Assembly: GCA_051961995.1 (NCBI GenBank)
Contig: JBQCCR010000006.1
Span: 1-8,054, forward strand
Length of the DNA stretch: 8,054 nucleotides
Direction of reading: 5' to 3'
Source of the DNA: 66-474 sp051961995
GTDB taxonomy: Bacteria; Pseudomonadota; Gammaproteobacteria; Xanthomonadales; Rhodanobacteraceae
Within the stretch, counting starts at the first letter, position 1. The number at the start of each line of letters is the position of its first letter. Below are positions 1 through 6,937 of the stretch, piece by piece. Under the pieces are notes generated by a model. That model saw nothing but the letters and a program-made list of their open reading frames with translations, searched no databases and was not told the origin of the DNA. The position numbers and the translations under genes were made by a program.

Positions 1-1169
1 CCGCCTTCATGCTCCCGTCGCTCGACCGCCTCGCCGCCGCAAAGCGCATACCGCGCCCGGGCCAGATCCGCATGCTGGTGCTCGCCCCGACGCGCGAGCT
101 CGCCGCGCAGATCGCCGCCAGCGCGCAGGCCTATGGCAAGTTCATGCACCTGTCGGTCGGCGTGATCTTCGGCGGCGTTCCCAATTCGAAGAGCGTCCGC
201 ACGGTCGCGCGCGGTCTCGACGTGCTCGTCGCGACCCCCGGCCGACTGCTCGACCTCATCGACCAGCGCGTGCTGTCCTTGCGCGAGCTCGAGATCCTCG
301 TCCTCGACGAGGCGGATCAGATGCTCGACCTCGGCTTCATCCACGCGCTGAAGCGGATCGTCGCCTTGGTCCCGCCGAGGCGCCAGACCCTGTTCTTCTC
401 GGCGACCATGCCGAAGGCGATCAAGGAGCTTGCCGACAAATATCTGAGCAACCCGGCCGAAGTGTCGGTCACGCCCGCCGCGACGACCGTCGAGCGCATC
501 GACCAGAGCGTCATCATGGTGAACCAGGCCGAGAAGGCCGCGCTGCTCGCCATGTACCTGCGCGCCGAGGGCGTCGAGCGGGCCCTCGTGTTCAGCCGCA
601 CCAAGCATGGCGCCGACAAGATCGTCCGCCAGCTCGAAGCCGCCGGAATCGCGTCCGCCGCGATCCACGGCAACAAGTCGCAGCCGCAGCGCGAGCGCGC
701 CATCGCCGCATTCAAGTCGGGCGAAGTCCCCGTGCTCATCGCGACGGATATCGCGGCGCGCGGCATCGATATCGACCAGTTGCCGATCGTGATCAACTTC
801 GATCTGCCGATGGTGGCCGAAGACTATGTGCACCGCATCGGCCGCACCGGCCGCGCCGGCGCCAGCGGTCTGGCCTTGTCCCTGGTGAGCCATGAGGAAT
901 CGGGCCTGCTGCGCGATATCCGCAAGCTGCTGAATCAGGAAATCACCATCAGCGACGTGAGCGGTTTCGAACCGTCCGCGCCGCTGCGCCTGGATGCGCA
1001 TGCGCCGCGTCCGAAGCAAGGCCAACGCCAGGCGCGCCCGCCGCGGCAAGGTGGCAACGGGCATCGACCGCACGGCCATGCGCCGCAGAACAATGGCGGC
1101 GGTGAACATGCGATGGGCAATCGCAAGCGCCGGCGCCCGCGCGGTGGCAAGCCGGCGGCGAAAGCGTAA
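1..1169 (+). CDS. rhlE: RhlE-like DEAD-box ATP-dependent RNA helicase, 5' end outside window
   Basis: This is an ATP-dependent RNA helicase that would unwind RNA duplexes during ribosome assembly or RNA turnover in the cytoplasm. The reading frame is already open at the first full codon (base 3, Ala-Phe before the Met at base 9), which matches the residues right after motif I (GKTAAF) in the family. The Q motif and Walker A therefore lie just upstream, and base 9 is not the true start. Numbering from that Met, visible motifs are Ia PTREL (27-31), Ib TPGR (76-79), II DEAD (100-103), III SAT (131-133), V ATDIAARGID (245-254) and VI HRIGRTGR (275-282). A low-complexity basic tail rich in Arg, Gly and Pro follows from about 333, as in RhlE proteins. 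Leucine codon use is CTC-rich up to about base 780 and purely CTG after it, unlike the rest of the window. Family is certain; RhlE subtype is likely. Confidence 0.93.
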   Translation, partial: AFMLPSLDRLAAAKRIPRPGQIRMLVLAPTRELAAQIAASAQAYGKFMHLSVGVIFGGVPNSKSVRTVARGLDVLVATPGRLLDLIDQRVLSLRELEILVLDEADQMLDLGFIHALKRIVALVPPRRQTLFFSATMPKAIKELADKYLSNPAEVSVTPAATTVERIDQSVIMVNQAEKAALLAMYLRAEGVERALVFSRTKHGADKIVRQLEAAGIASAAIHGNKSQPQRERAIAAFKSGEVPVLIATDIAARGIDIDQLPIVINFDLPMVAEDYVHRIGRTGRAGASGLALSLVSHEESGLLRDIRKLLNQEITISDVSGFEPSAPLRLDAHAPRPKQGQRQARPPRQGGNGHRPHGHAPQNNGGGEHAMGNRKRRRPRGGKPAAKA

Positions 1170-1182
1170 CGGCGCTTTCCGT

Positions 1183-1255
1183 GCAGGTTGGGGTGCAAAC
1201 CCCAACATCGCGATTCTTTGGAGATGGCAATGTTGGGGTTTGCACCCCAACCTGC
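1183..1255. repeat. Perfect 26-bp inverted repeat of a REP-like hairpin unit between convergent genes
   Basis: The arms at 1183-1208 and 1230-1255 are exact reverse complements of each other, separated by a 21-base loop (1209-1229). Each arm is also nearly palindromic by itself: GTTGGGGT and ACCCCAAC flank a 4-base centre. The locus can therefore fold as two small hairpins or one large one. It fills the gap between the helicase stop (1169) and the rimJ stop (1266). It may end or protect both convergent transcripts, but no run of T follows either arm, so a classical intrinsic terminator is not supported. The same unit recurs twice after deaD, which marks it as a dispersed repeat. Confidence 0.85.
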
Positions 1256-1265
1256 GGGAAGTTGT

Positions 1266-1820
1266 TCATGCGCCGGGGCAGACCAGCGCCGTAAGGATGT
1301 GGTCCTCCCACACCCCCGCGATCTGCAAATACCACTTCGCGTAACCTTCCCGCTCGAATCCTAGCGACGCCAGCAGCTTCGCGCTGCGTTCGTTGCGCGG
1401 CAGATAATTGGCCATGATCCGGTGCAGGCACAATTCGCCGAACGCCCAGGCCATGCCCGCCTCCAGCACTTCGCGCATCAATCCCTGGCCTTGCATGCGC
1501 GCATCGACGCCGTAGCCCAAGTGACACGCCTGAAATGCGCCGCGCACGATGTTGGCGAAGGTGCAGGTTGCGAGGATGGCCTCCTCCGCGTGGTCGAACA
1601 CGAACAAGGGATAACCGCGATCATGCATCGCGTTATCGCGTCCATCGGCGATCGTCTTCGCGCAGTGTCCGAGCGTATAGTAGGCCGGTTCACGCAGGGG
1701 TTCCCATGGCGCCAGATGCTCGCGATTGTCCACGCGGTAGCGCAGCAGTTTCGCTGCATCCGCCTGCCCCGCAAGGCGAATGCGCGTGCGTGGCGTCTGC
1801 AGAATCGGTGATGCAACCAC
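1266..1820 (-). CDS. rimJ: RimJ-type GNAT N-acetyltransferase
   Basis: This is a GNAT-fold acetyltransferase that transfers acetyl from acetyl-CoA to a protein N-terminus. The E. coli homologue RimJ acts on ribosomal protein S5. The 184 residues are close to the family's usual length (about 190). The acetyl-CoA loop RxxGxG is seen as R108-MQGQG (108-113). The C-terminal block LHRIMANYLPRNERS (132-146), then LGFEREGYAK (153-162) and DHILTAL (173-179), is strikingly like E. coli RimJ. The start is a GTG at 1818-1820. An AGGAG lies 10 bases upstream (1831-1835), inside the last codons of the preceding SDR gene, so the two are very probably cotranscribed and translationally coupled. The gene ends 11 bases before the inverted repeat. 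The acceptor protein is inferred from homology only. Confidence 0.9.
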   Translation of the reverse strand: MVASPILQTPRTRIRLAGQADAAKLLRYRVDNREHLAPWEPLREPAYYTLGHCAKTIADGRDNAMHDRGYPLFVFDHAEEAILATCTFANIVRGAFQACHLGYGVDARMQGQGLMREVLEAGMAWAFGELCLHRIMANYLPRNERSAKLLASLGFEREGYAKWYLQIAGVWEDHILTALVCPGA

Positions 1821-1824
1821 GCGC

Positions 1825-2574
1825 TTAGCGCTCCTGATCCGTCGGCCGCATCAGCACTTCGTTGATGGATACGTAGTCCGGACGCGTCACGCAGAACAGG
1901 ATGGTGTCGGCGATGTCCTCGGCCTGTAGCTGGCGCATCTCGCCCGCACGCATGTCCAGCGCGCGGCGGCTGGCCTCATGACCGATGTGTTCACGCAATT
2001 GGGTGTCCACCATGCCGGGCTCGATCACGCTGACGCGGATGTTGTCCTTGTAGACCTCGCGCCGCAGCGATTCGGAAAAACCCACCACGCCGAACTTGGT
2101 CGCCGCATAGGCCGCCGCGTTGGGATTGGCCACGCGCCCGGCCACCGACGAGACGTTAACGATGTGCCCGTCGCGCCGCGCGCGCATGCCGGCCAGGGCG
2201 GCCTGCGTGGAGGCGATCAGGCTCAATAGGTTCAATTCCAGCATGCTGCGCCAGCGGCCCAGGTCCGCTTCGGCGACCGGCTCCAGGTACATCACGCCGG
2301 CATTGTTGATGAGGATATCCAGGCGGCCATAATGCGTCTCGGTTTCCTTCACGACGCGTTGCGCCCCGGCTTCTGAAGCAAGATCGGCCACCAGCACCAG
2401 CGGTTCGGCGCCCAGCCCGGCAAGCTTGGTCGCGAGCTGATCCAGCCGGTCCTTGCGCCGCGCGGCGATTGCCACCCTGGCGCCCTGCTCGGCCAACGCC
2501 AGCGCGGTGGCTTCACCGATCCCCGAGGACGCTCCCGTAACCAGGGCAATGCGATCTTTCAGGCGGTTTTTCAT
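1825..2574 (-). CDS. Classical short-chain dehydrogenase/reductase (SDR), NAD(P)-dependent
   Basis: This is a soluble oxidoreductase of the classical SDR family, 249 residues, a normal family length. The nucleotide-binding TGASSGIG is at 13-20 and the NNAG stabilising motif at 90-93. The catalytic set is N115, S143 (within NVSSVAG), Y156 and K160 (YAATK). Arg39-Arg40 after the second beta strand suggest a preference for NADPH. It resembles YdfG-like 3-hydroxy acid or serine dehydrogenases in length and motifs, but the substrate cannot be read from sequence. The ATG at 2572-2574 was chosen because GGAG stands 6 bases upstream (2581-2584) and the protein then begins MKNRLKDRIALVTG as in the family. 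A longer in-frame extension to 2664 has no such support and would run through the shared promoter region. It is divergent from deaD and is followed after 4 bases by rimJ. Confidence 0.92.
   Translation of the reverse strand: MKNRLKDRIALVTGASSGIGEATALALAEQGARVAIAARRKDRLDQLATKLAGLGAEPLVLVADLASEAGAQRVVKETETHYGRLDILINNAGVMYLEPVAEADLGRWRSMLELNLLSLIASTQAALAGMRARRDGHIVNVSSVAGRVANPNAAAYAATKFGVVGFSESLRREVYKDNIRVSVIEPGMVDTQLREHIGHEASRRALDMRAGEMRQLQAEDIADTILFCVTRPDYVSINEVLMRPTDQER
1831..1835 (-). promoter_or_regulatory. Shine-Dalgarno AGGAG supporting the GTG start of rimJ
   Basis: On the minus strand AGGAG lies 10 bases before the GTG at 1820 and overlaps the final Gln-Glu-Arg codons of the upstream SDR gene. 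It supports the non-ATG start and suggests that ribosomes finishing the SDR reinitiate on rimJ. Confidence 0.55.
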
Positions 2575-2605
2575 CCATAGCTCCGTGTAACGATGCCAAC
2601 TTCCA

Positions 2606-2633
2606 AGAGTATGTCGTCCCCGGGCTGTTACAA
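2606..2633 (-). promoter_or_regulatory. Weak candidate sigma-70 promoter for the SDR-rimJ unit
   Basis: Reading the minus strand, TTGTAA (2633-2628) is followed after 16 bases by TACTCT (2611-2606). The match to consensus is only 4 of 6 and 3 of 6. It is listed because it sits at a sensible distance (about 25-30 bases) upstream of the SDR start and overlaps the deaD candidate, which would make the two promoters compete. Confidence 0.25.
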
Positions 2634-2634
2634 T
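2626..2634 (+). promoter_or_regulatory. Extended -10 promoter element for deaD
   Basis: TGTTACAAT (2626-2634) is a TGn extended -10 with a 5 of 6 match to TATAAT. No convincing -35 stands at the normal distance, which is usual for extended -10 promoters. Transcription would begin near 2641, giving a leader of about 45 bases and leaving the in-frame ATGs at 2593 and 2611 untranscribed. This supports the deaD start at 2686. Confidence 0.45.
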
Positions 2635-2649
2635 AGTCACCTTTCTCCT

Positions 2650-2666
2650 GCATGCCCCGTGCATGC
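2650..2666 (+). other. Small hairpin in the deaD leader
   Basis: GCATGC occurs at 2650-2655 and again at 2661-2666 with a 5-base loop, giving a 6-bp stem in the predicted deaD leader. It lies 6 bases before the candidate ribosome-binding site GAGG (2673-2676). It could modulate translation with temperature, but this is only a geometric observation. GCATGC is self-complementary and short, so chance is possible. Confidence 0.3.
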
Positions 2667-2685
2667 TTCGTCGAGGTTCTCCCCC

Positions 2686-4530
<1,845 letters not shown>

Positions 4531-4532
4531 CC

Positions 4533-4557
4533 GTAGGTTGGGGTGCAAACCCCAACG
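4533..4557 (+). repeat. REP-like repeat unit, left copy of an inverted pair
   Basis: It begins with GTAGG and then carries the 20-base core GTTGGGGTGCAAACCCCAAC, the same as in the 1183-1255 repeat. It starts 2 bases after the deaD stop codon. The 8-bp stem could form a 3' end hairpin on the deaD mRNA. It is matched by an inverted copy at 4688-4712. Confidence 0.8.
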
Positions 4558-4578
4558 TCGACATGCATGTCGTGACGT
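4555..4578. repeat. Palindrome with extended bulged stem next to the REP-like unit
   Basis: CGACATGCATGTCG at 4559-4572 is a perfect 14-bp palindrome. With a 2-base bulge (4573-4574) the pairing extends outward by ACGT on both sides (4555-4558 and 4575-4578). It overlaps the last bases of the left repeat unit and could be a protein-binding site or a second hairpin following deaD. Confidence 0.5.
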
Positions 4579-4687
4579 CGGAAGTAGCAGGCCGAAGTTC
4601 GTTCCATCCAGAGCAACAGTGTGTTCTTGGCTGCCTACCACCGCCCATGTGTTCATGCGGCCATAATGCTTCGCCTGAATATCCTTG

Positions 4688-4712
4688 CGTTGGGGTTCGC
4701 ACCCCAACCTAC
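4688..4712 (-). repeat. REP-like repeat unit, right copy of an inverted pair
   Basis: This is the reverse complement of 4533-4557 with one mismatch over 25 bases (C for T at the centre). About 130 bases lie between the two copies. Apart from the 4555-4578 palindrome and weak -10-like sequence (CATAAT at 4662-4667, no -35 found), they show nothing recognisable. The copy ends 6 bases before the dioxygenase ATG, so it sits where a ribosome-binding site would be expected. Confidence 0.8.
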
Positions 4713-4718
4713 GCCAGC

Positions 4719-5528
4719 ATGAACACACTTCCGAGCCTCTTCATCTCCCACGGTTCGCCGATGACCGCCCTGCACCCCGGCCGAGTCGGCGAGCGGCTTG
4801 CGGAGACGGCCGCCAGCCTGCCGCGCCCGAAAGCCATCGTGATCGCCACCGCCCACTGGCTGGCGCGCCAGCCGAGTGTGGGCGGTGCGGCGCAGCCAGA
4901 AACCGTCTACGACTTCTACGGTTTTCCGCGCGAGCTGTACGAGCTCCGCTATCCAGCGCCGGGCGCACCCGAAGTGACTACGCAGGTCGCGCACTTGCTC
5001 GATCAGGCGGGTTTGACCGCCGCGATCGACCCGCACCACGGCCTCGATCACGGCGCATGGGTACCGTTGCGCCTGCTCTATCCGCACGCCGACATTCCGG
5101 TGGTGCCACTGTCGATCCAGCCGCACCTGGGGCCTGCGCATCACTACGCGGTCGGCCGCGCGCTTGCGCCGCTGCGCGAACAAGGCGTGCTGGTGATCGG
5201 TTCGGGCAGCATCACGCACAACCTGCACGATCTGCGCGCCGGCTTCAGCGAAAGCAACGAAGCGCCGTATGTGCGCCCGTTCATCGGCTGGTTCGAACAG
5301 AAGGTCCAGGCCGGCGACGTCGACGCCCTGCTCGACTACCGACGCCAGGCGCCGTTCGCCGAGCGTGCGCATCCCACCGACGAACATCTGCTGCCGCTAT
5401 ACGTGGCGCTCGGGGCTGCCGGCGAACACTTCGACGGACGGCGCATCGATGCGGGCATCGACCTGGGCTTCCTTGCCATGGATTGTTACCGCTTCGACGA
5501 TGCAACCGCTGCCGTCACTGCACAATGA
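4719..5528 (+). CDS. ygiD: Class III extradiol ring-cleavage dioxygenase, LigB/YgiD (DODA) type
   Basis: This is a metal-dependent dioxygenase of the LigB superfamily. The E. coli relative YgiD opens the ring of 4,5-DOPA-like catechols; plant DODA enzymes belong to the same family. The 269 residues are typical. Candidate metal and active-site residues are H11 in ISHGSP, H46 in ATAHW, H111 in DHGAW, H167 in GSGSITHN and H223 in HPTDEHLLPLY. The spacings 11-46 and 46-223 agree with the zinc ligands I recall for YgiD. The ATG at 4719 is required because the next in-frame Met (residue 15) would lose H11. Upstream in-frame ATGs would force translation through the repeat and lack family support. 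No purine-rich ribosome-binding site is visible before 4719. Its last 14 bases overlap the end of the convergent cupredoxin gene. The natural substrate is unknown; its neighbours give no pathway. Confidence 0.9.
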   Translation: MNTLPSLFISHGSPMTALHPGRVGERLAETAASLPRPKAIVIATAHWLARQPSVGGAAQPETVYDFYGFPRELYELRYPAPGAPEVTTQVAHLLDQAGLTAAIDPHHGLDHGAWVPLRLLYPHADIPVVPLSIQPHLGPAHHYAVGRALAPLREQGVLVIGSGSITHNLHDLRAGFSESNEAPYVRPFIGWFEQKVQAGDVDALLDYRRQAPFAERAHPTDEHLLPLYVALGAAGEHFDGRRIDAGIDLGFLAMDCYRFDDATAAVTAQ

Positions 5529-5871
5529 CTGTGCCGACCATCATCGGATGGATCGAACAGTAATAGGTGTAGGTGCCCGGCTTCAGGAACATCACCGTAT
5601 AGGTGTCGCCTGAATCCAGCGCTTTGGACGCTACGAACGCCCCGCCGGCACTGGTTACCACGTGCGGCTCCTCATCATGGTTGGTCCAGACCACGCGCGT
5701 ACCCACCGGCACCACGAGTGATTTCGGCGCGAAGGCGAAATTCTGGATCGCCACCTCATGGGTGACGCCCTTGGCCGGCGTAGCATCCGCCGCCGCGCAC
5801 GAGACCGCGACGCTGCACAGGGCGATGGCCGCAGGCATGCCAATCACCCTCCATCTCCATAAGGGTTTCAT
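5515..5871 (-). CDS. Exported type-1 copper protein (cupredoxin, amicyanin/plastocyanin-like)
   Basis: This is a small blue-copper protein expected in the periplasm, where such proteins carry electrons or copper. Of 118 residues, 1-29 form a Sec-type signal (positively charged start, hydrophobic stretch from about 9, cleavage probably in the AAADA region at 26-30). The mature part of about 88 residues is a compact cupredoxin domain. The copper ligands are H70 (EEPHVV), C105, H108 and M111 (YYCSIHPMM), with the C-x2-H-x2-M spacing of amicyanin-type sites. The ATG overlaps the stop of the metallophosphoesterase gene (ATGA, 5868-5871), so the two are translationally coupled. A Cys at position 25 recalls a lipobox, but the residues before it (AVS) fit poorly. 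The stop lies inside the 3' end of the convergent dioxygenase gene. Partner proteins are not known; shared control by the adjacent ECF sigma factor is inferred from promoter elements. Confidence 0.9.
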   Translation of the reverse strand: MKPLWRWRVIGMPAAIALCSVAVSCAAADATPAKGVTHEVAIQNFAFAPKSLVVPVGTRVVWTNHDEEPHVVTSAGGAFVASKALDSGDTYTVMFLKPGTYTYYCSIHPMMVGTVIVQ

Positions 5872-6815
5872 GCCAGCACCTCGTCGGTTACCGCCAGTGC
5901 ACCGCCCATCTGCACATGCCGCACATCGCGAATGCCCAAGTAACGATGCAAGGCCTGCGCGGCCACGCTCTGCAACGGTCCCGGGCCAGGTCCGTCGCCC
6001 GGCGCAGGCTGCGGATAGGCGGTGGAACGCGCGGTGTAGAACGTGATGCTGCCTTCCACCTTCTGCTGGATCTGGTGGATGTGTCCGTTGAGCACAGTGA
6101 CCGAGCCGAAGCGGCGTAGATAGCTCAGCGCCTCGCTGCTGTCGTCCGTACCCCAGCCCCATTGCGGATACAGCGGCCACAACGGCATGTGCGCGAACAC
6201 CACCACCGGCGTTTCGGCCGACCGGCCGGCCAGATCGTTCTTCAGCCAGGCCAGTTGATCCGCACCCAGCGAACCCAGTCCACCGGCCTTGAGGTTAAGC
6301 ACATTGATCAATCCGACGAAATGCACGCCATCCTGATCGAAGCTGTACCAGCCGCCGGCGTTTTGCTTTACGCCGAAGCGGCGGAAGAATTCCGCGCCAT
6401 TGTCGCCGATCACATCGTGTTCGCCGGGCACGTAGAAGCGCTGGCTGACGCGGGCTTCCTGCATCAATCCGTTCAAAGTGTCGAATTCCTCGGGCTTGGA
6501 AAGATGGGTCAGATCGCCGGTATGGAGCAGAAACGCCGGTCGGGTCTGCTGCGCATTGATCATCGCCAGCGAACGACGCAGCGTTCCGATCACGTCCGGA
6601 TTGGGCGCCTTGTGAAAACCGATGTGCGAGTCGCTGATCTGCACGAAGCCGAAAGTGCCGCCCTTGATGGCAGGCGCATCGCCGAGCGGGTGCGCGCGCA
6701 ACACGCCGCCCTTCATCATCCATAAGGTGCCGGCGCCGGCCCAGGCCATGCATTTGAGAAACTGCCGACGACCGCCGGCTTCCTCGTCGATCCTGTTGTC
6801 GTGGTCCTGCATCAT
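5868..6815 (-). CDS. Tat-exported calcineurin-like metallophosphoesterase
   Basis: This is a binuclear metal-dependent phosphoesterase of the calcineurin/CpdA-like superfamily. The 315 residues start with a twin-arginine signal: GRRQFLK at 15-21 followed by a hydrophobic Ala/Gly/Trp stretch to about 34, so it should be folded and metal-loaded before export. Metal motifs are D62-S-H64 (ISDSH), G100-D101 (HTGDLTH), GEHD (131-134), H209 (FAHMP) and GHIH (244-247). The third motif has Glu in place of the usual Asn of GNH(D/E). A Pro/Gly-rich stretch (269-280) precedes the C-terminal part. The start at 6815 is chosen because GGAG (6821-6824) lies 5 bases upstream; the adjacent ATG at 6812 is equally possible (8 bases). 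The extension to 6854 has no support and would cover the predicted transcription start. The stop overlaps the cupredoxin ATG by 4 bases. The substrate is unknown; cyclic nucleotide, nucleotide or phospholipid head groups are all possible. Confidence 0.92.
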   Translation of the reverse strand: MMQDHDNRIDEEAGGRRQFLKCMAWAGAGTLWMMKGGVLRAHPLGDAPAIKGGTFGFVQISDSHIGFHKAPNPDVIGTLRRSLAMINAQQTRPAFLLHTGDLTHLSKPEEFDTLNGLMQEARVSQRFYVPGEHDVIGDNGAEFFRRFGVKQNAGGWYSFDQDGVHFVGLINVLNLKAGGLGSLGADQLAWLKNDLAGRSAETPVVVFAHMPLWPLYPQWGWGTDDSSEALSYLRRFGSVTVLNGHIHQIQQKVEGSITFYTARSTAYPQPAPGDGPGPGPLQSVAAQALHRYLGIRDVRHVQMGGALAVTDEVLA

Positions 6816-6850
6816 CGTCACTCCGCCGCTTGGGCCGCCCAGCGCCGCCC

Positions 6851-6870
6851 TCACCTGCCTTTACCTGCCT
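6851..6870 (-). repeat. Tandem 10-bp direct repeat over the -10 region of the metallophosphoesterase promoter
   Basis: On the minus strand AGGCAGGTAA (6870-6861) is followed at once by AGGCAGGTGA (6860-6851), 9 of 10 identical. The first copy contains most of the candidate -10 block GGTAAA, and the second covers the expected transcription start. It could be an operator or a duplicated -10, or a chance slippage product. Confidence 0.5.
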
Positions 6871-6887
6871 GCAGGCCGGCCTATTCC
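6860..6887 (-). promoter_or_regulatory. Candidate ECF-type promoter for the metallophosphoesterase-cupredoxin operon
   Basis: On the minus strand GGAATA (6887-6882) is followed by exactly 16 bases and then GGTAAA (6865-6860). A GGAA-type -35 is typical of ECF sigma factors. The expected start near 6853 gives a leader of about 38 bases that contains the GGAG ribosome-binding site. The same pair of blocks with the same spacing occurs on the opposite strand before the ECF sigma gene. Confidence 0.6.
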
Positions 6888-6902
6888 GTGTTTTCCGGCG
6901 TG

Positions 6903-6930
6903 GGAATAAAGTCGCCGCCATACCGGTAGA
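6903..6930 (+). promoter_or_regulatory. Candidate autoregulated ECF-type promoter for the sigma/anti-sigma operon
   Basis: GGAATA (6903-6908), 16 bases, then GGTAGA (6925-6930) matches the divergent promoter block for block. The two -35 blocks stand back to back, 15 bases apart. The expected transcription start (about 6936-6938) falls at the sigma start codon, so a transcript from here would have almost no leader and would lack the GAAGG at 6929-6933. Another upstream promoter may supply a longer mRNA, but I saw no clear one. Confidence 0.55.
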
Positions 6931-6937
6931 AGGTTTT

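Noticed and set aside
1183..1255. A classical Rho-independent terminator
   Set aside because: The stem is strong, but no run of T follows on either strand, so only a general role as a transcript-end hairpin can be proposed.
2593..2685. Longer deaD start at 2593 or 2611
   Set aside because: The extended -10 at 2629-2634 would lie inside the coding sequence, and the extra residues have no counterpart in DeaD; GAGG supports 2686.
4662..4667. CATAAT as the -10 of a dioxygenase promoter
   Set aside because: No -35-like block is found 15-19 bases upstream and no extended -10 TG precedes it; it is too weak to list as a promoter.
4533..4712. CRISPR array or attachment site
   Set aside because: There are only two units, inverted rather than direct, with a single 130-base gap and no neighbouring cas or integrase gene.
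4563..4718. Longer dioxygenase start at 4563
   Set aside because: The added 52 residues are translated from the repeat element and spacer and have no family counterpart; the family begins shortly before the SHGSP motif.
4653..5387. A 244-codon minus-strand frame opposite the dioxygenase
   Set aside because: It is a shadow of the dioxygenase codons and reads through the right repeat unit; it has no motif and no supported start.
5872..6180. N-terminal extension of the cupredoxin frame up to 6180
   Set aside because: The extension overlaps the metallophosphoesterase in another frame and does not resemble a cupredoxin. The ATG at 5871 is followed by a good signal peptide and makes the ATGA overlap.
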